A DNA stretch of 11,301 bases from Candidatus Elarobacter sp. GTDB taxonomy: Bacteria; Vulcanimicrobiota; Vulcanimicrobiia; Vulcanimicrobiales; Vulcanimicrobiaceae. The notes below the pieces were generated by a model, which was given only the letters and a program-made list of their open reading frames with translations, searched no databases and was not told the origin of the DNA. This document shows, one piece after another, positions 1 through 7,889 of the stretch (position 1 is the stretch's first letter; every line of letters starts with the position of its first letter). Both the position numbers and the translations under genes were made by a program. Location: contig JASLGJ010000191.1 of NCBI GenBank assembly GCA_030150085.1, forward strand, positions 1-11,301, written 5' to 3'.

Positions 1-306
1 GCCCGCCAGCGCGGCGTAGCGCCCGTTGCGCACCAGCTCGGCGTCGGCCGGGTCGCCGCCGCGCGCGGCCAGCGTGGCCAGCGCGCTCGAGCCCGCCGCC
101 GCCCCGCCGACGAAGAAGTACCACACGATCTCCCAGCGCCAGTGCGCCTTGCGCAGCACCGGGTGGTCGAAGTAGGTCTGCTGGTCGCGCCCGAAGCCGC
201 CGTCGCCGCGCGCCATCGACGCGGCGACCGCGTCGGGCGAGAAGTTGCCGGCCGCGGCGTAGTTCGCGCCGTGCGGCTGGGTCGAGCGCGGCCCGCTCGT
301 TTCCAC
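1..306 (-). CDS. nrfD: NrfD/PsrC-type membrane subunit of formate dehydrogenase complex (N-terminal part, cut by window edge)
   Basis: Partial gene; the first 102 codons are visible and it runs off the left edge. From the GTG at 306-304 the frame stays open. Residues 56-66 read HWRWEIVWYFF, followed by GGAAAGSSALATLAA. This is the typical start of the first transmembrane helix in NrfD/PsrC-family quinone-interacting subunits, after a polar lead of about 50 residues. The GTG shares one base with the TAG stop of fdhB (TAGTG), and a weak AGG lies 4 nt upstream, so translation is probably coupled. By family knowledge NrfD proteins are haem-free multi-helix membrane proteins that exchange electrons between an iron-sulfur subunit and quinones. 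Here it would replace the cytochrome b subunit FdnI/FdoI of enterobacterial enzymes. An internal ATG at residue 31 is a less likely start. The role in the complex is inferred from operon position. Confidence 0.82.
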   Translation of the reverse strand, partial: METSGPRSTQPHGANYAAAGNFSPDAVAASMARGDGGFGRDQQTYFDHPVLRKAHWRWEIVWYFFVGGAAAGSSALATLAARGGDPADAELVRNGRYAALAG

Positions 307-1127
307 TAGGCCTGCGCCCCGCCGCCGGCGCGGAACACGCGCAGCCCGACGAAGGCCAGCGCGGCCGCGGCGAGCAGGCCGCTGGTGTAGGCGGCGGGCT
401 GGAAGGTCGAGGGCAGCACCGGCTTGGGCGGCAGGTTGAAGACCTCGGGCCGGTCGGGGATCAGGAAGAACGCGTTGAGCGGGCCGACGTCGCGCGTCTC
501 CTCGCCGTCGACGCCGTACAGGCGCACCTCCTTGCCCTGGTCGCGCAGCCTCGCCACGCGCGCCTCGGCCTTCGCGCGCAATTCCTCGACCGGACCGAAG
601 GTGATCGAGTCGGTCGGGCACGACTTGGCGCAGGCCGGCTCCAGGCCGTCCTTCTGGCGGTCGTAGCAGAGGGTGCACTTCTGCGCCACGCCCGCCTGCG
701 GCTGCACCGCGACCACCCCGAACGGGCAGGACGGCACGCAGTAGCCGCAGCCGTTGCAGACGTCGGGCTGCACGTAGACGTCGTCGAACTCGTTGCGCAC
801 GATCGCGCCGGTCGGGCACGCTTCCAGGCAGCCCGCGTTGGTGCAGTGCTTGCACACGTCCGACATCATCATCCAGCGCGACGCGGCCGGCTCGACGCGG
901 TCCATCTGCTCGACGAAGGCGACGTGGCGCCAGGTGGTCGACGACAGCCGGCTGGTGTTGTCGTAGCTGTTGCCGGTGAAGGCGAAGCCGTCGGCGGGGA
1001 GCTGGTTCCACTGCTTGCACGCCACCTCGCAGGCCTTGCAGCCGATGCACAGCGTGACGTCGGTGAAGAATCCCATCGCCGTCTGAGGCTGGTCGCCCGC
1101 GAGCTGCGCGCGATCGCTGTCGGTCAT
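306..1127 (-). CDS. fdhB: Formate dehydrogenase iron-sulfur (beta) subunit
   Basis: 273-residue electron-transfer subunit of a membrane-bound formate dehydrogenase. Four [4Fe-4S] cysteine groups are visible: C27-x2-C30-x2-C33-x3-C37; C92-x2-C95-x4-C100-x3-C104; C124-x2-C127-x2-C130-x3-C134; and C151-x2-C154-x11-C166-x3-C170. This is the layout of FdnH/FdoH and related ferredoxin-like subunits. A hydrophobic segment at about residues 243-263 (SGLLAAAALAFVGLRVF), followed by a short basic tail, is a probable C-terminal membrane anchor, as in FdnH. The ATG at 1127 overlaps the fdhA stop as ATGA and has a strong GAGGGAG ribosome site 4 nt upstream. M18, just before the first cluster, is an alternative start but lacks this support. 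The protein should carry electrons from the FdhA molybdopterin site to the NrfD subunit encoded immediately downstream. Confidence 0.93.
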   Translation of the reverse strand: MTDSDRAQLAGDQPQTAMGFFTDVTLCIGCKACEVACKQWNQLPADGFAFTGNSYDNTSRLSSTTWRHVAFVEQMDRVEPAASRWMMMSDVCKHCTNAGCLEACPTGAIVRNEFDDVYVQPDVCNGCGYCVPSCPFGVVAVQPQAGVAQKCTLCYDRQKDGLEPACAKSCPTDSITFGPVEELRAKAEARVARLRDQGKEVRLYGVDGEETRDVGPLNAFFLIPDRPEVFNLPPKPVLPSTFQPAAYTSGLLAAAALAFVGLRVFRAGGGAQA

Positions 1128-4100
1128 GCTTCTCCCTCTTCGGCGATGTCGTGCGCGCGGCGCGAACCGGCCATGATCTGCGCGGCGGACGCGACGTCGC
1201 CGGCGGTCTGGAAACGGTCGCCGGCGGGCGCTTCGCCGCGCGTCGGCCGCTCGGGCGTGCCGAGCGGGGTCTGCTCGGCCTCGGGCACCGGCAGCCAGGT
1301 CGGGCCCTCGTGCGAGGGGCCGCGCCGGCCCAGGCGCAGGTTGCAGGTGAACGCCTTGGCCTCGTGGATCGAGACGTTCGGGTCGGCGACGAGCGGCGGC
1401 AGCACGTTGGCCGCGTCGCCCGTCACCAGGCCCTGGTAGCCGAAGTGGATCGGCATCCCGACCTGGTGCACCCACTGCTTGGGCCCGATCTTGAACGGCG
1501 CCATGCGCCCGGTGACCAGCGCGCGCGCCTCGACCTCGCCGCGCGACGTCTCGAGCGTCACCCAGTCGCCGTTGCGGATGCCCAGCTCGACCGCGAGCTC
1601 GGGCGAGATCTCGCAGAACGCGGCCGGCTGCAGCTCGGCCAGCCACGAGTTCCAGCGCGTCATCGCGCCGGTCAGGTGGTGCTCGGTCAGGCGGTACGTG
1701 CTCAGCACGTAGGGATACTTCGGGTCGGCGACGGCGTGATAGGGGTTGTCGCGCCGGCGCCATTCCTTCAAGACGGGGTTGAACTGCTGCGCGGGGTAGA
1801 GCGCGTTGGGCACCGGCGACTCGCGCGGCTCGTAGTGGGTCGGGAAGGGACCGTCGACCGTGCCCTGCACGCCGAAGATCTCGGCCACGCCGTACTCCTG
1901 CATGATGAACGGCGCCGTGCCGTCGTGCGCGTCCATGCCCTTCGCGCCGGGCTTGGCCTTGAACGAGGGCGGCTTGGCGAGGGGAAAGTCCGGCACGTCG
2001 TAGCCGGTCCACTTCTGCTGCTCCTCGTCCCACCAGACGTACTTCTTGGCCTCGCTCCAGGGCTTGCCGTCGGGATCGGCGGAAGCGCGGTTGTAGAGGT
2101 TGCGGCGGTTGGCGGGCCAGGCCCAGGCCCACTGCAGGCTGACCCAGTCGTCGCCCTGGCGGCGGCGGGTCAGGTTCTCGTCCTGGCGCGGGAAGTAGCC
2201 GCAGTAGATCCAGGCCCCGGCGGCGGTCGTGCCGTCGTCCTTGAGGTCCGCGAAGGTCTTGATCTGCTCGCCGCTCGCGACGTCGAAGCCGTTCATCTCG
2301 CGCATGATCTTCTCGACGTCGGGCTCGCCCTGCGCGCGCTCGTGCTCGTCGTCGGACTCGTAGTCCCAGGTCATGTCGAGCAGCGGGCGGTCGATCGCGC
2401 GCGGCGAGTCGCGGTAGAGCTCCTTGAGCTTGCGGCCGAGCTGCCAGGCGAAGGCGAGATCGCTCTTGGCGTCCAGCGGCGCGTCGACGGCCTTCTCGTG
2501 GAACTGCACCAGGCGCATGGTGTTGGTGAACGTGCCGGCCTTCTCGGCCACGCTCGCGGCGGGCATGAAGAAGATCTCGGTGCCGATCGTCGCCGGGTCG
2601 ACGCCCTCGCGCTTCCAGAACGCCGCCGTCTCGGTCTCGAACAGGTCTTGGACGACCATCCACTTGAGCCGGCCCAGCGCGGCGCGCTGCAGGGCCGCGT
2701 TCTGGCCCCCGACGGCGGGGTTTTGGCCCCACAGCAGCAGGCCTTCGATCTCGCCGTCCTTCATCGCGAAGAAGAGCGGCATGTGCGAGTGGTCGCCCGT
2801 GTTCTTCGGCAGATAATCGAACGCCCAGCCGTTGTCGGCGCGCGCCGCGTCGCCGTACCACGCCTTCATCAGCGAGACGGCGTACTTGGGCCAGTTCGAC
2901 CACCAGCCGGTCGGGTTGGCCCAGTTCTTCTTCCAGTTCTCGAACGAGTCTTCGCCCCGTTCCAAGGACGGCGACTTGATGTAGCCGGGCAGCAGGTCGT
3001 AGAGCGTTGCGATGTCGGTCGAGCCTTGGATCGAGGCGTGCCCGCGCAGCGCGAGGATGCCGCCCCCGGGCCGCCCGGTGTTGCCCAGCAGCGCCTGCAG
3101 CGTCGCCGCGGCGCGGATGTTCTGCACGCCCACGGTGTGCTGGGCCCAGCCCATGGCGTAGCAGTAGGTCATCGTCTTGTCGCGCCCGCTGTTCGCCGCC
3201 ACCAGCTCGCACAGCTTGACGAACTGGTCCTTGGGCGTGCCGCAGATGCGCTCGACCATCTCGGGCGTGTAGCGCGCGAAGTGCTTCTTCATCAGGTTGA
3301 TGGCACAGCGCGGGTGCTGCAGCGTCGGGTCGTGCTTGGGCCGGCGCGTGCCGTGCTCGGGGTGGCCGCCGGTGGTCGGCGAGGTGCCGCCGCCCTGCGC
3401 GTCCTTGCCGCCGCCGCCGGCCTCGCCGCCTTCGCCGTTCTCCTCGAGCTCGTACTTCCAGGTCTGCGGGTCGTAGGTGCCCTTGTCGGGGTTGAAGCCC
3501 GAGAAGATCCCGTCGAGGTCCTCGGTGTCGGCGAAGCGCTCGTCGACGATGTAGCTGGCGTTGGTGTACGCCAGCACGTACTCGCGGAAGTACGCCTCGT
3601 GCTGCAGGACGTAGTTGATGAGGCCGCCGGTGAACGCGATGTCGGTGCCGCTGCGGATCGGGATGTACTCGTCGGCCAGCGCGCTGGTGCGGGTGAAGCG
3701 CGGGTCGATGTGGACCACCTTCGCGCCGCGTTCCTTGGCCTTGGTGGCAAAGCGGAACCCGACCGGGTGGTTCTCCGCGAAGTTGGAGCCCTGGATGAGG
3801 ATCAGGTCGGCGTGCTCGAGGTCCATCAGGAACGTCGTCGCGCCGCCGCGGCCGTAGAGGGTGCCCAGACCGGGCACCGTCGAGCTATGTCAAATGCGGG
3901 CCTGGTTCTCGACGAAGACCCCGCCCGAGGAGCGGAAGAGCTTCGCGATGAGGTAGTTCTCCTCGTTGTCGAGCGTCGCGCCGCCCAGCGAGGCGATGGC
4001 GGTGGTGCGCGCCACGCGCCGGCCCTGCTCGTCGAACTCGACGAAGGTGCGGTCGCGGGTCTCCTTGTAGCGCTCGGCGATGCGCTCCAGGGCCCAGGCG

Positions 4101-4468
4101 TAGGGCACGTCGGTCCACTCGGCCGCGTACGGGGCGCGGTACTTCACCGTCGTCCAGCGGTTGGGGTTGACGTGAAGCTGGTAGGTCGCCGCGCCCTTGG
4201 GGCAGAGCGTTCCGCCGTTGATCGGCGAGTCGGGATTGCCCTCGATGTCGAGGATCGTGTTGCCGCGGCTGTAGACCATCGTCCCGCAGCCGACCGCGCA
4301 GTACGGGCAGACGCTGGGCGTCTTCTTGGTGTCGGCGATGCGCGGGCGCAGCGTCTTGGAACGCCGCGAGAGCACGTTGGGCAGCGGCCCGACCCGCTCG
4401 CCGAGCGCCTTCGCCGCGCCGGAGAGCAGCGAGGTGAGATCGATGGTGGGACGTTTGGTGCTGGCCAC
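1124..4468 (-). CDS. fdhA: Selenocysteine-containing formate dehydrogenase catalytic (alpha) subunit, TGA read through as Sec
   Basis: Molybdopterin catalytic subunit that oxidises formate to CO2; about 1114 residues, within the range of FdnG-type subunits. Two open stretches in one frame are separated only by TGA at 3892-3890 (residue 193). The context is NQARI-TGA-HSSTVPGLGT, and NQARI-U-H is the known Sec motif of formate dehydrogenases, so I join them. Domains: Fe4S4 motif C54-x2-C57-x3-C61-x27-C89; molybdopterin oxidoreductase core to about residue 900, including ILIQGSN and RFTRTSALADE; dinucleotide-binding domain at about 925-1045. Near residues 345-362 there is a Gly/Glu-rich insert. 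The GTG at 4468 has GAGGTG just upstream; a GTG at 4495 in the same frame would add 9 residues but has a poorly spaced site. The N-terminus shows no Tat signal: one RR pair but no hydrophobic stretch. Function is secure; Sec insertion is inferred from motif and hairpin. Confidence 0.93.
1132..1138 (-). promoter_or_regulatory. Ribosome binding site of fdhB
   Basis: GAGGGAG on the minus strand lies 4 nt before the fdhB ATG, inside the last codons of fdhA. It supports the ATGA-overlap start over the internal M18. Confidence 0.7.
3860..3889 (-). promoter_or_regulatory. Bacterial SECIS hairpin in fdhA mRNA
   Basis: Immediately 3' of the TGA there is an 11-nt spacer and then a perfect 7-bp hairpin: GGUGCCC (3878-3872), loop GGUCU (3871-3867), GGGCACC (3866-3860). 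From memory, E. coli fdhF also has 11 nt between UGA and its apical helix, and a GGUCU loop 18 nt after UGA, whose G and U contact SelB. Here the loop falls at the same distance. Unlike E. coli, the stem has no bulged U. It lies within coding sequence and encodes TVPGLGTL. Confidence 0.85.
3890..3892 (-). other. In-frame TGA selenocysteine codon of fdhA
   Basis: The + strand reads TCA, which is TGA on the coding strand. It lies in the same frame as both halves of fdhA, between ATT (Ile) and CAT (His). Established knowledge: this is the Sec (or Cys in homologues) position that binds the Mo/W of formate dehydrogenases. Confidence 0.9.
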
Positions 4469-4471
4469 GGA

Positions 4472-4477
4472 CACCTC
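4472..4477 (-). promoter_or_regulatory. Ribosome binding site that decides the fdhA start
   Basis: GAGGTG on the minus strand matches the anti-Shine-Dalgarno core. The GAGG is 5 nt before the GTG at 4468. It favours this start over the GTG at 4495, where GAAGAG sits only 2 nt away. Confidence 0.6.
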
Positions 4478-4506
4478 GAATGCGGAACGGGTCACGACTC
4501 TTCGCG

Positions 4507-4526
4507 ACGGGTAGGGTTGTACCCGT
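4507..4526. promoter_or_regulatory. Inverted repeat in the fdhA/HAD divergent intergenic region (candidate operator)
   Basis: ACGGGTA (4507-4513) and TACCCGT (4520-4526) are perfect 7-bp inverted arms around a 6-nt spacer GGGTTG. The element lies between the divergent starts of fdhA and the HAD gene and reaches into the HAD GTG codon. A TAGGGT at 4512-4517 could act as a -10 box for a nearly leaderless HAD transcript, but I see no convincing -35. An operator role is inference. Confidence 0.35.
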
Positions 4527-5214
4527 GACGGAGGCTGTACTCTTCGACGTCGACGGAACCCTCATCGACTCCAACGACGCCCACGCCCGGGCCTGGGTGG
4601 CCGCGCTCGCGGAGGGCGGCCACGACGTCCCGTTCGAGCGCATCCGCCCGCTGATCGGGCAGGGCGGCGACCGCATCCTGCCCGCGGTGGCCGGGCTCTC
4701 CGACGAGGAGGAGCCCGGCAAGACGATCGCCGCCCGGCGGGGCGAGATCTTCAAGGAGCGCGAGCTGGGCCGGATCGGGCCGCAGCCCGGCGCCAAGGCG
4801 CTGCTCGAGGCGGTCCGCGCGCGCGGGGCCCGGGTGGTCGTCGCGACCAGCGCCAAGAGCAGCGAGCTGGACGCGCTGCTGGCCCGCGCGGACCTCAACG
4901 CGCTGGTCGACGTGGCGACCACCAGCGACGACGCCGACAGCTCCAAGCCCGCCCCCGACATCGTCCATGCCGCGCTGAAGAAGGCCGGCCTCGCGCCCGC
5001 GGACGCGGTCTTCGTGGGCGACACGAGGTGGGACGTCGAGGCGGCCCACAACGCCGGCGTGGCCTGCGTCGCGCTGCGCTGCGGGGGAATGGACCCGGCC
5101 TCGCTGGCCGGCGCTCAGGCCGTCTACGCGGACCCGGCGGAGCTGCTCGGCGCGCTCGACCGCCCGCCGTTCGACTGGGACCGCGCGCCCAAGGCCGCGT
5201 CGACCGCGGCGTAG
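4525..5214 (+). CDS. HAD-family hydrolase (phosphatase / beta-phosphoglucomutase-like)
   Basis: 229-residue haloacid dehalogenase superfamily protein, probably a soluble phosphatase acting on a small phosphorylated metabolite; the substrate cannot be read from sequence. All four HAD motifs are present: motif I DVDGT with Asp at about 8 and 10, motif II in VVVATSAKS (about 110-118), motif III Lys in SKPAPD (about 148-153), and motif IV VGDTRWD (about 170-176). A helical cap lies between motifs I and II, as in phosphoglycolate phosphatase and beta-phosphoglucomutase relatives (subclass I). I chose the GTG at 4525, just before EAVLFDVDGT, with AGGG 8 nt upstream. An in-frame ATG at 4480 would add 15 unconserved residues. 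It is divergent from fdhA with a 56-bp gap. Its last 91 bp overlap the convergent kinase gene, and its final 20 or so residues are Ala/Pro/Arg-rich and look non-conserved. Confidence 0.88.
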   Translation: MTEAVLFDVDGTLIDSNDAHARAWVAALAEGGHDVPFERIRPLIGQGGDRILPAVAGLSDEEEPGKTIAARRGEIFKERELGRIGPQPGAKALLEAVRARGARVVVATSAKSSELDALLARADLNALVDVATTSDDADSSKPAPDIVHAALKKAGLAPADAVFVGDTRWDVEAAHNAGVACVALRCGGMDPASLAGAQAVYADPAELLGALDRPPFDWDRAPKAASTAA

Positions 5215-7889
5215 AGGTCTTTCATCAGGAACGGCTTGGTGAGGAACGCGTCCCAGCCGCTGTGATCGGCCGGCGCGCGCAGGCCGATACGGACCAGCGG
5301 GACGCGGCTGCGCCGCGCCTGGGCCAAGAAGCGCGCGGGGTCCATCCCCAGCCGCTCGCCGTCGACCAGCGCGACGTCGAACGAGCCCTCGTCCAGGACG
5401 TGCAGCAGGCCCTCCGCGTCGTCCGCGACCGCGACCGCGTAGCCGTCCTCGCGCAGCGTGTGCGCGACGTACGAGCGGGCGTCGCCGTCGGCGTCGAGCA
5501 GCGCCACCCGGCGCAGCGCGACGCGCCGGTAGGGCGGGTGGACCGGGATCGTGACGCGGAAGGTCGAGCCCTGGCCCTCGGCCGACTCGACCTCGATCGT
5601 GCCGCCGTGCAGGTCGACGATCGACTTGCTCAGGTAGAGCCCGAAGCCGGTTCCGCCGATCCCCAGCGCGCGCGCGTTGCTGGCCCGCGCGAAGCGCCCG
5701 AACAGCTTGGCCCGGTCGGCCTCGGGGATGCCGATGCCGCGGTCGCGCACCGCCAGCTCGACCGCGGCACCGCGCCCGCGCAGCGCGATCTCGACCGGCT
5801 CGCCGCCCGGCGAGTACTTGATCGCGTTGCCGAGCAGGTTCTCGACGACCTGGCGCAGCCGGTTTGCGTCGCCCGCGACGACGAGCTGCCCGCCCGCGAC
5901 CCGCAAGTCGATCGCGCGCGTCACCGAGAACACCCGCACCACGTCGCGCACCAGCGCCACCAGGTCGACCTCGCCCAGGGTCAGGGCGAGCTCGTTCTGC
6001 TCCAGGCGCGAGAGCGCCAGGGTGTCGGTCGCCAGCGCCGCCAGGCGCATCGCGCTCGACGAGATCATGCCCAGATACAGGCGCGAGTCGGTGTCGAAGC
6101 GCTCGTCGTCGGCCAACACGTCGGCGAAGCCGACGATCGTCGTCAGCGGGCCCTTGAAGTCGTGCGCCATCATCGCGATCAAGTCGTTCTTGACCTGGTT
6201 GAGCTCGACCACCGCGTCGCGCCGCGCGGCCAGCTCGCCGTACAGCTCGACGTTGCGCGCCGCGACCGCGAAGTACTGCCCGAGCAGCCCCAGCGCGAAG
6301 ACGTCGGCGGTGGTGAAGGGCGTGTCGCGCCGCACGTCGAGCACGTAGGCCGTCGCGTCGCCCGAGCCGGGAATCCGCACCGCCGCGCGCTGCTCGTGCT
6401 CGTCGAGCACGCACACATCGCTGCGCGCGGCCAGCGCGACGAAGCTGTCGGCGGGCGGCGAGTCGTCGTCGGTCGAGAGGTCGCGCGTGGCCGCGAAGCC
6501 GCCCCGCGGGCGCGGCGCGTAGAGCGTGGCCGCCGCGGCGACCAGCTCGTGCACGCCCGAGAGCAGCGCCTCGACCAGCACGCTGGGCTCGAGCGCGGCG
6601 AACAGCGTGCGCGCGATCGTGTTGATCGCGGTCAGGCGCTCGTTCTGCATGGCGAGCTGCACGCCGCGCAGCACGTTCTCGGTGACGTCGCGCTGCACGA
6701 CCACGAAGTGGGTCGTGCGCCCCGTCTCGTCGACCAGCGGGCGCGCGGTGGCCTCGGTGTGGTAGGTGGAGCCGTCGTGGCGGTACGATACGTACTCGAC
6801 CCGGGCCGACTTGCCGGCCATCACCTGCTCGCGCATGTAGACCAGCCGCGAGCGGTCGGTCTTGGGGCCGAAGAAGGTGTCGGTGCGCTGCCCGATCACC
6901 TCGCCCGCGGAGGCCGCTTTCTGGCGCACGAACGCGGCGTTGGCGTAGACGATCGTGGCCGCGTCGTGCGGGGTGGCGCCGGGCTTGGCGATGATGATCG
7001 GGTCCTGCGCGGCCTCGATCGCGGCCGAGAGCAGGTTGATGCTCTCCTGGTCGTGCTCGCGCTGGGTGACGTCGGTCGCGACGACCAGCGCCAGCTCGCG
7101 GCGCTTGGTCGGGATCAGCTCGATGCGCAGCTCGATCGCGTAGGCCGAGCCGTCCTTGCGGCGGGCCTGCGAGCGCAGCACGAGCTGGCCGCGCGGGTCG
7201 TCGCGCAGCTCGGCGAGGCGCTGCGCCAGCAGGCCTTCTTTTTCCAGCGCGGGCAGGAGCGCGGCGAGCGGGAGCGAGCGCAGCTCCTCCATGGTGTAGC
7301 CCAGGTTGCGGCGCGCGGCGTCGCTGGCGAACACGACCCGCCCCAGCGTCAGGTCGACGTGGTACAGCTCGGTCTGCGAGCTGTCGAACAGGCGCAGCAA
7401 CGCGCGCCGGGCCTCGAACTGCTCGACCACCGTGTCGGCGATGGCCTTGAGCGAGGCGCGCTGGTCGGGGCTGAGCACGCGCGTCTGCGAGTCGAGCACG
7501 CATAGCGTGCCCAGCGCGTGGCCGTCGCTGGAGACCAGCGGGGCGCCGGCATAGAAGCGAATCGCCCGCCCGCCGACGATCAGCGGGCGGGCGCAGAAGC
7601 GCGGGTCGGCCGCGAGGTCGGGAATCTCGAAGAACTCCTCGGCCAGCATGGCCTGCGCGCAGGGCGACTCGTCGCGCGGCGTCTCGCCGCCGGCGGGCAG
7701 CCCGAAGGCCGACTTGGACCACTGCCGGTCGGCGTCGATCAGGCTGATCAGCGCGATCGGGGTGGCGCAGATCTGGGCCGCCAGCGCGGTGAACGAGTCG
7801 AACAGCTCCTCGGCGGAAGTGTCGAGGAGCTCGTACTCGTAGAGCGCGGCGAGACGGCGCTCCTCGGTCGACGGCTGGGGGGCGTTCAT
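5124..7889 (-). CDS. Hybrid sensor histidine kinase, GAF-PAS-PAS-GAF-HisKA-HATPase-receiver
   Basis: 921-residue soluble multi-domain kinase with no transmembrane segment, so it should sense a cytoplasmic cue. Domains in order: N-terminal GAF (about 10-160; typical LLDT, LISLID, FYAGAPL, GTLCVLD); PAS (about 165-275); second PAS (about 280-405; AAQDPIII, YANAAF) ending in VQRDVTE; second GAF (about 415-550); HisKA with phospho-acceptor His576 in MMAHDFKGPL; HATPase with N-box NLLGNAIKYS (about 683-692), DRGIGIP and GTGFGLYLSKS (about 745); and a C-terminal receiver-like domain (about 790-895) with Asp843 and Lys885 (TKPF). The receiver lacks a clear Thr/Ser before the Lys and has an imperfect acidic pair (LLDADGD), so it may be degenerate. 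Start ATG overlaps the polX stop as ATGA; no Shine-Dalgarno site is seen, so coupling is likely. The Ser/Ala/Gly-rich C-terminal tail lies in the overlap with the HAD gene. The signal and output are unknown. Confidence 0.92.
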   Translation of the reverse strand: MNAPQPSTEERRLAALYEYELLDTSAEELFDSFTALAAQICATPIALISLIDADRQWSKSAFGLPAGGETPRDESPCAQAMLAEEFFEIPDLAADPRFCARPLIVGGRAIRFYAGAPLVSSDGHALGTLCVLDSQTRVLSPDQRASLKAIADTVVEQFEARRALLRLFDSSQTELYHVDLTLGRVVFASDAARRNLGYTMEELRSLPLAALLPALEKEGLLAQRLAELRDDPRGQLVLRSQARRKDGSAYAIELRIELIPTKRRELALVVATDVTQREHDQESINLLSAAIEAAQDPIIIAKPGATPHDAATIVYANAAFVRQKAASAGEVIGQRTDTFFGPKTDRSRLVYMREQVMAGKSARVEYVSYRHDGSTYHTEATARPLVDETGRTTHFVVVQRDVTENVLRGVQLAMQNERLTAINTIARTLFAALEPSVLVEALLSGVHELVAAAATLYAPRPRGGFAATRDLSTDDDSPPADSFVALAARSDVCVLDEHEQRAAVRIPGSGDATAYVLDVRRDTPFTTADVFALGLLGQYFAVAARNVELYGELAARRDAVVELNQVKNDLIAMMAHDFKGPLTTIVGFADVLADDERFDTDSRLYLGMISSSAMRLAALATDTLALSRLEQNELALTLGEVDLVALVRDVVRVFSVTRAIDLRVAGGQLVVAGDANRLRQVVENLLGNAIKYSPGGEPVEIALRGRGAAVELAVRDRGIGIPEADRAKLFGRFARASNARALGIGGTGFGLYLSKSIVDLHGGTIEVESAEGQGSTFRVTIPVHPPYRRVALRRVALLDADGDARSYVAHTLREDGYAVAVADDAEGLLHVLDEGSFDVALVDGERLGMDPARFLAQARRSRVPLVRIGLRAPADHSGWDAFLTKPFLMKDLYAAVDAALGARSQSNGGRSSAPSSSAGSA

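Noticed and set aside
1128..3212. Long N-terminal extension in frame with fdhB
   Set aside because: The stretch upstream of 1127 is an Arg-rich out-of-frame reading of fdhA. The strong ribosome site and ATGA overlap set the start at 1127.
3890..3892. Nonsense mutation or pseudogene in fdhA
   Set aside because: The TGA falls exactly on the Sec position, with the conserved sequence continuing in the same frame and a SECIS-like hairpin at the expected distance.
1151..4528. Plus-strand open frame of about 1125 codons antisense to fdhA
   Set aside because: Composition is that of a reverse-strand shadow (Arg, Gly, Val, Leu, His rich, no motifs). The minus strand carries an unmistakable formate dehydrogenase.
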